Shown: positions 1-6,772 of the stretch, in pieces
Numbering within the stretch: the stretch's first letter is position 1
How the letters are laid out: each line of letters starts with the position of its first letter
NCBI GenBank assembly: GCA_028687545.1
Contig: JAQTZZ010000007.1
Coordinates: 1 to 64,000, forward strand
DNA: 64,000 nucleotides
Source of the DNA: Candidatus Wallbacteria bacterium
Lineage (GTDB): Bacteria > Muiribacteriota > JAQTZZ01
Direction: 5' to 3'
Notes under the pieces: model-generated
What the model was told of the DNA's origin: nothing
Databases searched by the model: none
The model's input: the letters and a program-made list of their open reading frames with translations, nothing else
Made by a program: the position numbers and the translations under genes

Positions 1-405
1 AGCTCCTGAACTGTCTCTCGCAGGTATGGCTCGGCTGAAGATGGGTTTCCTGAAGAAAGCATAGGCAACTGCCGCACTGAGCAGTTCCAGCTCGCCTTTG
101 TCCAGCCAGATCCCCTGACAGTCTGGGCAGTAATCAATTTCGATCCGCAGCTTATCCTTCAAATACGCTAAGACTGTCATACCGGCACCGCAGGAAGGAC
201 ATGTACAGCCTGGACCAACAAGTTGCATGTTCCGCATCATTGTCTCGTAGCGTTGAGGGTTGCTGAGAAGCTGCCCGAGTTCTCCTGAATCGAACCAGAG
301 GCCGCCGCATTGACAGCAATAATCGAGAGTAACACCTGATTTTTCTACGCATTTCAGGGGGGATTGACATCTGGGGCAATTTAGCCGCGGGCCTAGGTTT
401 TCCAT
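1..405 (-). CDS. Tandem zinc-ribbon protein (zf-TFIIB type), 3' end outside window
   Basis: The minus-strand frame opens at ATG 405 and stays open to base 1, so about 135 residues are visible and the C-terminus is missing. It contains two similar zinc ribbons. The first begins LNCPRCQSPLKC and closes with YCCQCGGLWFDSGEL. The second begins CTCPSCGAGM and closes with YCPDCQGIWLDKGELELL. The CxxC plus (C/D)CxGxWxDxGEL pattern is that of the zf-TFIIB (transcription-factor zinc-finger) family, usually small cytosolic proteins of unknown role. The start is the first in-frame ATG. There is no Shine-Dalgarno sequence before it, but a TATAAT lies seven bases upstream. Confidence 0.8.
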   Translation of the reverse strand, partial: MENLGPRLNCPRCQSPLKCVEKSGVTLDYCCQCGGLWFDSGELGQLLSNPQRYETMMRNMQLVGPGCTCPSCGAGMTVLAYLKDKLRIEIDYCPDCQGIWLDKGELELLSAAVAYAFFRKPIFSRAIPARDSSGA

Positions 406-412
406 GATTTGT

Positions 413-418
413 ATTATA
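413..418 (-). promoter_or_regulatory. -10 box (TATAAT) immediately before ATG; possible leaderless start
   Basis: On the minus strand TATAAT ends seven bases before the ATG at 405, so transcription should start at or next to the start codon. No purine-rich ribosome site fits in between and no good -35 was found. A 9-bp inverted repeat (456-464 with 469-477, one G-T pair) lies about 40 bases further upstream and could be an operator. Confidence 0.4.
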
Positions 419-618
419 TCAGAAAAATCTGTGAGCCTCTTATAAAATATTATTTAGGCTGAACTTTAGTTTAGCCTGCGTAAAAAACACACAGGAATTA
501 CTTTCTGCTTAAATCTTCGACAGCAATCCGAATTCATTAATACGCCTCACACCAGTTGTGGTTAAGCCTTTTCCAGGAGTTGGCATAGTCTTTGCTAAAA
601 AATCTCATGAAGCATAAC

Positions 619-740
619 CGGCTGTTCAAAAACGGGTAGATGCAAGGCGCGCGAATCCGCGCAAAGCGAGACGTACTTAATCGTACGACGAGCTGCGCAG
701 GAAAAGCGCAACGCAGCAGATGTCCGTTTTTCAACAGCCG
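619..740. mobile_element. MITE-like element, 122 bp, with 17-bp terminal inverted repeats
   Basis: The left end CGGCTGTTCAAAAACGG (619-635) is the inverse complement of the right end CCGTTTTTCAACAGCCG (724-740) with one mismatch. The interior holds a CGTAC/GTACG palindrome (672-687) and GC-rich arms. It has no coding capacity; the short frames crossing it are artefacts. From memory this sequence type resembles small GGCTGTT-ended repeats that are abundant in some Desulfuromonadota genomes (e.g. Geobacter), which would imply transposition in trans by an IS enzyme. Its right end lies 23 bases before the next gene's ATG. Confidence 0.65.
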
Positions 741-763
741 ACCCGCTTCTACGGAGGATAAGA

Positions 764-1411
764 ATGATAAAGCTCTTAGTCACACTATTGCTGTTCACAA
801 GCCTGCTGCTCAGCGCTTCTGACCGGCATGTCATCTACTGCAGTCCTAATGCTAAAGTCTATGTGGATCAGCTGCAATGGCAGAGAATCGACAGCGAGGT
901 CAGGGATTATCTGAAAAATCTGATCGTCAATGGCGGCGAACCGCTTGCTACAAGCAGCCGTGATGCTCTGTCTGCTATCAGATATCAGCCATACAGCCTG
1001 GTACTCGATGGGGAAACCATCTCCATTATCCTCCAGAGCGGAACTGTCTATCAGTTAGGACCTGCAGAACAATTATCTTTACTTATCAACAGGCTGATTT
1101 CCACTTCCTGCATCAGGGTCACTCGACTCGGTCCGGGCATAGAAATCAGATGGAATGTAGTAGCTGAAAACGAGAATTCATTTACCGTCACCCTGAAATA
1201 TTCAGCGGTCAGTCAGGGCAGCTGGGCAGAACCGAAGGAAATGGAAATGAGCCATGAGTTTTATGCTCAGAAAGGCATCCTCAGCGTTTCATATCTGATC
1301 CCGCAGGAAGAAACCAATGAAGGGAACATGGAATTCGTGCTGCATATCAAGACTAAGAGTTATGATTACTGGGATAATAACGAAGGTCAGAACTATTCTA
1401 TCGGTAAATAA
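764..1411 (+). CDS. Secreted protein with CBM21-like C-terminal domain
   Basis: This encodes 215 residues. Residues 1-18 form a signal peptide (MIKLLVTLLLFTSLLLSAS). The start is supported by GGAGG eight bases upstream. Residues about 110-212 resemble a family 21 carbohydrate (starch/glycogen) binding module: a beta-rich domain ending in YDYWDNNEGQNYSI, where YWDNNxGxNY is the strongest CBM21 signature. Residues 19-105 are unrecognised. The likely role is binding an alpha-glucan at the cell surface or periplasm, inferred only from that motif. The MITE at 619-740 sits just upstream and may supply or disrupt its promoter. Neighbours give no pathway. Confidence 0.6.
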   Translation: MIKLLVTLLLFTSLLLSASDRHVIYCSPNAKVYVDQLQWQRIDSEVRDYLKNLIVNGGEPLATSSRDALSAIRYQPYSLVLDGETISIILQSGTVYQLGPAEQLSLLINRLISTSCIRVTRLGPGIEIRWNVVAENENSFTVTLKYSAVSQGSWAEPKEMEMSHEFYAQKGILSVSYLIPQEETNEGNMEFVLHIKTKSYDYWDNNEGQNYSIGK

Positions 1412-1589
1412 AGCCTTATTATGCCAGTTTCCGGGCGGAGTATAGACTATGCGGTTTTGAAATCAGCTGCAATACCTCAACATAATCATGAAGGCTGATG
1501 TAATTGATCATTGGAAAGGTATCGGGTAGCTATGGATTATTGACAGATCATCGAAAATGATGATAATTAAGGTAGATGGAGGTGATTTC

Positions 1590-1847
1590 ATGCCGCATCC
1601 ACTTGAGAAAGAATTTGAATATTATCTCGCCCACCAGGATGAATTCGTCAAGAAATATAATGGGAAATTTCTTGTGATCAAAGACCAAACTATACTCCAA
1701 ACATTTGATACCATTCCAGAAGCTTACAAATTTGTATCTGACAAAGAATTTCTTGGGAAGGCTATAATTCAAAAATGCTCTCCTGGCCCGGATGATTACA
1801 CCATGACTTTCCATTCAAGAGTTAGTTTCAAATCATGCCAGATCTGA
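1590..1847 (+). CDS. DUF5678-like small protein
   Basis: This encodes 85 residues from ATG 1590. That start is chosen over the upstream in-frame ATGs because GGAGGTG lies at 1578-1584. The pattern KYNGKFLVIKDQTI followed by IQKCSPGPDDYTMTFHSRV is that of small DUF5678-type proteins, which have no known activity. Its last four codons overlap the next gene, a retropepsin-like protein, so the two are translationally coupled. Such small proteins often neighbour aspartyl-protease genes, from memory, so a partner or substrate relation is possible but not shown here. Confidence 0.6.
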   Translation: MPHPLEKEFEYYLAHQDEFVKKYNGKFLVIKDQTILQTFDTIPEAYKFVSDKEFLGKAIIQKCSPGPDDYTMTFHSRVSFKSCQI

Positions 1848-2413
1848 AGATTGAAGTAAAAACGTTCACCTCTAAAGCTCCTGCCCGATTAAATGTTTTA
1901 AAAACTGAAGCCATTATTGCAGCAGCGCACGATCATTCTCAACAGTCTAAATTTAAACATCTGAAATATATCGCCATCTGGGATACCGGAGCCACGGGAA
2001 CTGTGATCACCAATAAGGTCGCTACTGATTTAGGCCTTCCTATTATAAACTTCACTGATGTGGGCACTGCGGCGGGTGCATTCCGAATGCCTGTTTACAT
2101 GATTAATATTATTTTACCTAATGGTGTCGGATTTCAGGAATTGCGCGTGACAGAAGGCAATCTCTCCGGAACTGACATCCTGATCGGAATGGATATCATG
2201 GGCCAGGGAGATTTTGCTGTTACTAACTTTGAGGGTAAAACGGCATTCTCATTTAGACTTCCATCTTTAGAATGCATTGATTTTAATATTTCCACGCCAA
2301 AAAAGATAATTACTTCAACCGGGTTGGTGGCTGATTTGAACGGAATCCCTGCCAGGCGGCAGCCATGCCCCTGTGGAAGTGGTAAGAAATACAAGAACTG
2401 CTGTGGCAGATAA
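1835..2413 (+). CDS. Retropepsin-like aspartyl protease with C-terminal SEC-C zinc motif
   Basis: This encodes 192 residues with no signal peptide, so it is probably cytosolic. IWDTGATGTVIT gives the catalytic D-T-G of retroviral-type (dimeric, single-domain) aspartic proteases at Asp50. The flap and hydrophobic strands follow, then LIGMDIMGQGDFAVTN, the ILGMD-like motif of the family. Residues 174-192 form a SEC-C motif (CPCGSGKKYKNCC), the zinc-binding tail known from SecA and other proteins. The fusion suggests recruitment to a partner or ribosome/Sec machinery, as an inference. Its start overlaps the DUF5678-like gene by 13 bases. Confidence 0.8.
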   Translation: MPDLKIEVKTFTSKAPARLNVLKTEAIIAAAHDHSQQSKFKHLKYIAIWDTGATGTVITNKVATDLGLPIINFTDVGTAAGAFRMPVYMINIILPNGVGFQELRVTEGNLSGTDILIGMDIMGQGDFAVTNFEGKTAFSFRLPSLECIDFNISTPKKIITSTGLVADLNGIPARRQPCPCGSGKKYKNCCGR

Positions 2414-2464
2414 TTTCACCCTGGAAATTAACTTTCACTTTCCTGGGGAGGATCGCGAGGAAGG

Positions 2465-3688
2465 TTAGTAATTTACTTCTGAAACCGATCCGTTATTTCC
2501 ATCAAGGAATATCTGCATTTTATGATACCCGGTGTTGACGTTTTTGGTATACATTCCAATAGAATGCTGATCATAAAAATCACCATCGTCTTTATTCAAA
2601 TTTGTAGCATTTTCTTGTAATACCGCAGCCCGCGTATCGTCGAAAATGAAAATAAAGGCATTTCGATCATTTGCAAAATCTCTCTTCAGTATCTCTCCGA
2701 GTGCTTTCATGTCATCGTAATTACGATTCTGGTTATTTATAATAATAGCTTTCCCGTATCCTCCATTGGGAATGCTCCATGAGCGGACGGTTTTATAATC
2801 AATGGTTTTGGATGATGCTGCGTTTCTTTTTTTTATGTTATTCCAATAATCAGTATTTTCGGTAGTAATTGGCGCTATATCCGAATCTGTATATGAAGAA
2901 TTCATATATTTTTCTTTGTAAACTTCAGCGGCTGTTTTCTCATGAGGAAACATTCCATATTGATTCGCGAGAAAAACCCCGGCAAGAATAATTATCACAA
3001 CCAAACCCGAAATTGTGAGTTTTAAGCCATTTTGTTCGACTGGTGTTAGAGTATCCTTAATAATCAGGGCTTTCCCGCAGTGTCTGCAATGATTATCTCC
3101 GGGAACAAGAGGTATTCCGCATTCGAGACAATCAGTAAGTTCTTTATCATTCAATGTGTTTTCAAACGACTTTATCGCAGCAGGCCTTAATTGGACGGAA
3201 TCTTCGGGATATAAAGAATCATCTTGCATTATTTCCGTTTTGTTTCGTGTCGGGATTTTAATATAAACAACCTGTTTATCGCGTCCGGTAAGTAATCCAA
3301 TGATCAAAAAAATCAATCCCATGAAAAAACCAATAATTCCCAAAAATCCAATTATTAACCCTCCTCCTACCATTGCTCCGGCGGTCGCCGCTCCGGAATA
3401 TTCTCCGCCCTTATTTGCAGTTATAGCCGTATAAGTAGTGGAATAAAACACTCCTGCTAAGGGTAGCAAAAAAGACATGATACCCGCTGTAATTAAAATT
3501 CTTCTCCATGTTTTGGCGGTTGATGGAGCCTGAATGGCAATTAAAATTCCCACTCCCCACATAATAAACAAGGCAATAAATCCTAAAGTTGTGGAAGCAT
3601 TTTTTAATTCAGCAAAAGCGGTGACGATTAAAAAAGCACCGATCAATCCTAAAATTAATCCTCCGACAATACCAGAAAATATTTTCAT
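2465..3688 (-). CDS. Membrane protein with internal zinc ribbon
   Basis: This encodes 407 residues from ATG 3688; an in-frame TTG 18 bases upstream is less likely because AAAGGTGAAG sits just before this ATG. The N-terminus has about four membrane helices in two hairpins (residues 3-25, 32-55, 65-90 and 105-140). A cytosolic zinc ribbon follows (CLECGIPLVPGDNHCRHCG, about residue 190), then another membrane helix (about 225-245). The C-terminal roughly 150 residues form an unidentified domain containing RSWSIPNGGYGKAIII. This architecture is common among uncharacterised zinc-ribbon membrane proteins. Its ATG overlaps the stop of the S24-peptidase remnant upstream (ATGA), whose last codons supply its ribosome site. 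Confidence 0.65.
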   Translation of the reverse strand: MKIFSGIVGGLILGLIGAFLIVTAFAELKNASTTLGFIALFIMWGVGILIAIQAPSTAKTWRRILITAGIMSFLLPLAGVFYSTTYTAITANKGGEYSGAATAGAMVGGGLIIGFLGIIGFFMGLIFLIIGLLTGRDKQVVYIKIPTRNKTEIMQDDSLYPEDSVQLRPAAIKSFENTLNDKELTDCLECGIPLVPGDNHCRHCGKALIIKDTLTPVEQNGLKLTISGLVVIIILAGVFLANQYGMFPHEKTAAEVYKEKYMNSSYTDSDIAPITTENTDYWNNIKKRNAASSKTIDYKTVRSWSIPNGGYGKAIIINNQNRNYDDMKALGEILKRDFANDRNAFIFIFDDTRAAVLQENATNLNKDDGDFYDQHSIGMYTKNVNTGYHKMQIFLDGNNGSVSEVNY

Positions 3689-3890
3689 AACTTCACCTTT
3701 CTCCAAATCGCAACAACTCTGCCCATAATCACAAATCCTTCCCTTGCTTCGATGTCTTTATAATCCGGATTTTCACTGACCAGGAATATTTTGCCTTTCC
3801 TGTGCCTGCAACATTTTAACACGGCTCTTTCCATTCATCGTTCACAACCAGGATCGCGCCAGCGTCGCCCTGGCCATCGCCGTGCGTTCG
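3685..3890 (-). pseudogene. S24 (LexA/phage-repressor type) peptidase, 3' remnant 1
   Basis: On the minus strand, bases about 3826 down to 3685 encode KIFLVSENPDYKDIEAREG and then FVIMGRVVAIWRKVKL-stop, the typical C-terminal strands of S24 peptidase repressors. The preceding segment GDAGAILVVNDEWKEP (about 3828-3890) is in a different frame, so a frameshift near 3826 breaks the gene. No helix-turn-helix part or catalytic Ser/Lys could be recognised further upstream, where only scrambled sequence remains to about 4030. The stop codon overlaps the next gene's ATG by four bases (ATGA). Confidence 0.65.
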
Positions 3891-4040
3891 ATGTGAACAG
3901 CGATCAGGATGATAAAACGCGCTCCTGGACATCCAGCACCAGGTCAGGTCATAGTTCCGGTGGTCTTCGGGCCGGTCGAAAGCCAGCAATCTCAGGATCG
4001 TCATGATTGGGCGGCCCTCTCCCTTCAATCCTTCCCATCC

Positions 4041-4184
4041 CTAGGACTTGAAATAATCAAGGGCTTTCCTCTCGGGAAATTCCAACTGATACCCTATTGA
4101 CGGGTAAGGAATCTGAGTCAGGGGGACATGCAGAAACTTCAGCTGTTTTTCAAGTGGAAGATGTTCAAAACCTTCCGGGATCAT
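4041..4184 (-). CDS. Small ORF, 47 residues, in frame after the stop of the preceding gene
   Basis: ATG 4184 opens a 47-residue frame (MIPEGFEHLPLEKQLKF... ending ALDYFKS). It is in the same frame as the gene that stops at 4206. It could be a separate small gene, a former C-terminal extension cut off by the TGA, or a remnant. There is no clear ribosome site and no family is recognised. Composition looks coding-like, but support is weak. Confidence 0.25.
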   Translation of the reverse strand: MIPEGFEHLPLEKQLKFLHVPLTQIPYPSIGYQLEFPERKALDYFKS

Positions 4185-4205
4185 AGAGAAAGTATGAATC
4201 AGATT

Positions 4206-4586
4206 TCAGGATTCGTCAAGTTTGGGAGGAAGTAGTAGATTTGGGTTGCTGTTCAGAATATTTAATCTTTCTCTTACCATTTCAACAGCTTTTATCTCTG
4301 ACACATCACCCTTTTTATAAATAAACAACGGTATTGCAAATTGATCATATATAGCACGGAAGAGCCTTAAACCTTCTGATTGCGACATTCTATACTTTTT
4401 TAACGGAATACGATTCTTGTGGACTTTATGATTCCCATATCCAGGACACCACTCGCCTGAATTAGGCTCTGAACAGATGTTTATTATTTCTTCAAGGATA
4501 AACTCTTTTGAATTGGAAAACTTTTTCAGGACATCTTTCAAACCTGCGGGGAAACCGTCAGGTTGTCTGACTTCGATTGATGGCAT
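4206..4586 (-). CDS. Hypothetical protein, possible second gene of a two-gene module
   Basis: This encodes 126 residues with no signal peptide or membrane segment. The centre carries CPGYGNHKVHKNRIPLKKYR, a basic stretch, followed by an amphipathic helix (SEGLRLFRAIYDQ) and a predicted strand IPLFIYKKGD. The size and the basic-then-beta layout are reminiscent of small mRNA-interferase-like toxins, but no diagnostic motif is present and I do not assign a family. Its start overlaps the upstream gene (4558-5001) by 29 bases, so the two are co-translated. A TGA ends it, and the same frame continues as a small ORF. Confidence 0.5.
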   Translation of the reverse strand: MPSIEVRQPDGFPAGLKDVLKKFSNSKEFILEEIINICSEPNSGEWCPGYGNHKVHKNRIPLKKYRMSQSEGLRLFRAIYDQFAIPLFIYKKGDVSEIKAVEMVRERLNILNSNPNLLLPPKLDES

Positions 4587-5001
4587 TTTTGTTTGAATCT
4601 ATTTTCTGGTTTACCTGATCAAGCAAATCATGAATTTCGGCATCTGCAGCAAGATAAAAATCAAAATAATCTTCATCGAGAATTTCAGTATAATGATTTA
4701 TAAGGCGATTAAGTGGCGGGAATTTGAAATCTGGCCCCTTTTTCAAAAAAACTAAAATGTTTTTCATCTTGGGAAGCATCTTTTTCATTGAAGGATCTTT
4801 TGAGAAATCAAGATTCAGTTTTGAGGTTCGGATGCGTTTGAAGCACTTAACAAGCCCTCTAAGTTGAAAAGCAAGATAACAGCCGTAATAAAAGCATTTT
4901 ATTGCCGAATCATCTTTACTGCGTTTCATGATGTGGGATTTGTATTCAATGTTGTCAACGAAATGATTCAAAGCAAAAGGGTTACATACTGCCTGTCCCA
5001 T
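4558..5001 (-). CDS. Hypothetical protein, first gene of an overlapping pair
   Basis: This encodes 147 residues that are mostly helical and soluble. It has a Lys-rich middle (KLNLDFSKDPSMKKMLPKMKN) and an acidic C-terminal helix (DEDYFDFYLAADAEIHDLLDQV). The start is supported by GGAGG seven bases upstream of ATG 5001. It overlaps 4206-4586 by 29 bases, and such tight overlap of two small cytosolic genes fits a toxin-antitoxin or other two-protein module. That is inference from layout only. No family was recognised. Confidence 0.5.
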   Translation of the reverse strand: MGQAVCNPFALNHFVDNIEYKSHIMKRSKDDSAIKCFYYGCYLAFQLRGLVKCFKRIRTSKLNLDFSKDPSMKKMLPKMKNILVFLKKGPDFKFPPLNRLINHYTEILDEDYFDFYLAADAEIHDLLDQVNQKIDSNKNAINRSQTT

Positions 5002-5093
5002 GTTTCCTCCATCTTTTTAGCGGTCTTACGCCGCCTACACGCCGGGCCTCTGTCTTAATTATCGTCTATAACTTCACATCCGTCAAGTGTCCG

Positions 5094-5990
5094 TCATAAC
5101 TTAGAGAGATTTGTAGCCAGGTTGTAAACAAACCAGCCATCCCCTGTTTTAAATATCTGCGGTTTGGGGTTTACAGCTTCTTTACAAAAACCTATACCAT
5201 CATCATAAGGATTGAAAGTAATGATCTTCGCGAAAGGTACTTTGAAACTTTTTCCGTTACCCGTAAAATAAAAATGCTTATTGGTAACGGCGAGCAACCC
5301 AGTGGCAGTGAGATCCATAAATTGGGTTTCTACTGGATAACCACGAAATGCTGAAGTCCTATAGTAAACTCCTTTAGCGATTCTAACGCTTACCCCTGCG
5401 GACCTGCCGACATACTCCTTTTTTGATTTCTGTTCATAATATTCTGTATCGGGAAATGTCCAGATCAGAATTTCACTTTTCTGAAAATTGAAGGGCAATC
5501 CTTCCGGTGTTTTTATTCTGCTTTGGATATTACCTTCGACAACATCCCGCAGGATCGCAGCTTTGGCACATTGAATATACATCGGATTTTTCCCAACATT
5601 CAATTGAAAATGATTAATGAAATTTACCAGTTTCTTTTCTTCTTCGTTTGTGAGGATTGAATCATCTAAAAAATCATCAACAGCAGATTCGAAGGCAGAG
5701 ACAAGTTGCTGATATTGAGCTGGCTTATCGCTTATTTCTTTTGAAATTTCATTCAATTTATCATCATCGTAATTTTCCGAATGTAGTTGCATCAAGGCTT
5801 GCTGCCTATATTCTTTTAAAATACCGGTTTCTTTCAGCTTAGTCTCTTGCATCAATCTTTCAGTTTTGATTCTCTCTACCTCTTTCCTTACCTCTTCAGC
5901 TTCTTTTTTGGCTTGAAATTCTGCTTCACATTCTTTATGCCTTTTCCGAAACCATCCGGCTTCTTTTCCACAGTAAATGCAGAGTCCCAT
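5094..5990 (-). CDS. Zinc-finger, coiled-coil protein with C-terminal PH-like domain
   Basis: This encodes 298 residues from ATG 5990; the frame also has a TTG 36 bases upstream, which overlaps another coding remnant. The N-terminus (CIYCGKEAGWFRKRHKEC) is a short zinc-binding motif. A charged coiled coil rich in Glu and Lys follows (about 25-70), then a helical middle. The last roughly 100 residues, containing FMDLTATGLLAVTNKHFYF, FKVPFAKIITFNPYDDGIGF and DGWFVYNL, look like a bacterial PH/GRAM-type beta-barrel seen in short zinc-ribbon proteins. It is cytosolic with unknown function. GGAGG lies 13 bases before ATG, longer than usual. Confidence 0.6.
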   Translation of the reverse strand: MGLCIYCGKEAGWFRKRHKECEAEFQAKKEAEEVRKEVERIKTERLMQETKLKETGILKEYRQQALMQLHSENYDDDKLNEISKEISDKPAQYQQLVSAFESAVDDFLDDSILTNEEEKKLVNFINHFQLNVGKNPMYIQCAKAAILRDVVEGNIQSRIKTPEGLPFNFQKSEILIWTFPDTEYYEQKSKKEYVGRSAGVSVRIAKGVYYRTSAFRGYPVETQFMDLTATGLLAVTNKHFYFTGNGKSFKVPFAKIITFNPYDDGIGFCKEAVNPKPQIFKTGDGWFVYNLATNLSKL

Positions 5991-5998
5991 AATTTGTC

Positions 5999-6089
5999 TT
6001 ACTCCTCCCTCAAATTGCTGCGACAATAAGGACAGATCGAGGCTTTCGGATCAATCTTTTTACAATTACAAATCGGATGCAGCTTTTTT
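5999..6089 (-). pseudogene. Zinc-ribbon coding fragment in the +1 frame
   Basis: A stop-terminated minus-strand frame reads LHPICNCKKIDPKASICPYC and then RSNLREE-stop, a clean zinc ribbon with two Cys pairs. It has no start of its own and lies +1 to the end of 6066-6560, with which it overlaps. It is either the remnant of a zinc-ribbon gene or a C-terminal extension reached by frameshifting at the AAAAAAG run near that gene's end. The +1 direction is not the canonical bacterial slip, so a remnant is more likely. Confidence 0.4.
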
Positions 6090-6560
6090 GGCCTTCTCTT
6101 TATCGGCTTTGTCTTTTAATTTGAAAATCGGTTGATAAATATAAAATATCGATCCTTCTTCCGTTATTTCATTGTAATCAAGGGAAATATGAATGTTTTT
6201 TCCGGTCCAAATATATTTTTCAGGAAAAATTTGAGCTTTTTCAACCGCTCCATATTGCTCGAAAAAAGTATTTTTTATTCTTGAAAAGCTAAATAAATAT
6301 TTGAAAGGGATTTGAATCATAAAAAGTTTATTTTTATATGTAATGTAATAAACATTTTCTAAATCAGCATCCCCAATTTTAAACTTTTCGCCTATTTTTT
6401 CGTATGATGGTGTATTTCCAGGGGTTGACAGTTTCATGTTTTCTAACTTGGAAATATCCGTTCCCCAAGAAATGCCTCTAAATCCAGTAGGCTCATTTTG
6501 AAAAGCATTTGCTGAAATTGAAATGAGTAAAATAATGATGAGCGTACTTTTAAAAATCAT
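6066..6560 (-). CDS. Secreted hypothetical protein (FRGIxWGT type)
   Basis: This encodes 164 residues with signal peptide MIFKSTLIIILLISISANA. The mature protein begins with EPTGFRGISWGTDISKLENM, a pattern I know from small exported proteins of unknown function. Beta strands with YYITYKNKLFMIQIPF follow, and the tail is Lys/Ala-rich. The ribosome site AAAGGTGAAG is formed by the last codons of the S24-peptidase remnant whose frame runs ten bases into this gene. A zinc-ribbon fragment overlaps its 3' end in another frame. Confidence 0.65.
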   Translation of the reverse strand: MIFKSTLIIILLISISANAFQNEPTGFRGISWGTDISKLENMKLSTPGNTPSYEKIGEKFKIGDADLENVYYITYKNKLFMIQIPFKYLFSFSRIKNTFFEQYGAVEKAQIFPEKYIWTGKNIHISLDYNEITEEGSIFYIYQPIFKLKDKADKEKAKKAASDL

Positions 6561-6675
6561 ACTTCACCTTTCGCCATACATACATCACCCGGCCCACGAT
6601 CCTGAATCCTTCCCTGGCTTCGATGGTCGGATATTCCGGGTTGTCGCTGCATGAGGGGCAGAATTACAAGGTACT
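6550..6675 (-). pseudogene. S24 (LexA/phage-repressor type) peptidase, 3' remnant 2
   Basis: The minus-strand frame reads CSDNPEYPTIEAREG, FRIVGRVMYVWRKVKYDF, stop, equivalent to the last roughly 35 residues of S24 peptidase repressors. A stop codon a few residues upstream (about 6675) truncates it. It is clearly related to the remnant at 3685 but diverged. As in that copy, the codons for W-R-K-V-K form the ribosome site of the following gene. Confidence 0.65.
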
Positions 6676-6732
6676 GTGAATGTAAAAGCAACAACATCAT
6701 AATCCCCGCTTAAAGCGGTGGTTTTAATAAAC

Positions 6733-6758
6733 TGCGGTGCAGTTGGTCCTGCACCGCA
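6733..6758 (-). terminator. Terminator-like hairpin
   Basis: TGCGGTGCAG (6733-6742) pairs perfectly with CTGCACCGCA (6749-6758) across a 6-base loop. It lies 14 bases after the stop of the gene ending at 6773. On the minus strand it is followed only by a weak T run (GTTTATT). Confidence 0.6.
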
Positions 6759-6772
6759 TTGTAGGTTAGATT

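Noticed and set aside
619-740. CRISPR repeat or attachment site
   Set aside because: Single unit with inverted ends, no array, no neighbouring integrase or cas gene.
537-834. Several short frames on both strands over the 619-740 region
   Set aside because: They run through the inverted repeats of the MITE-like element, contradict one another and have no ribosome sites.
3791-4100. Frames of 60-71 codons on both strands
   Set aside because: The minus-strand one covers scrambled S24-remnant sequence; the others are shadows without signals.
6066-6101. Programmed -1 frameshift at the AAAAAAG run leading into the zinc ribbon
   Set aside because: The ribbon is in the +1 frame, not -1, so the canonical slippery-site mechanism does not fit.
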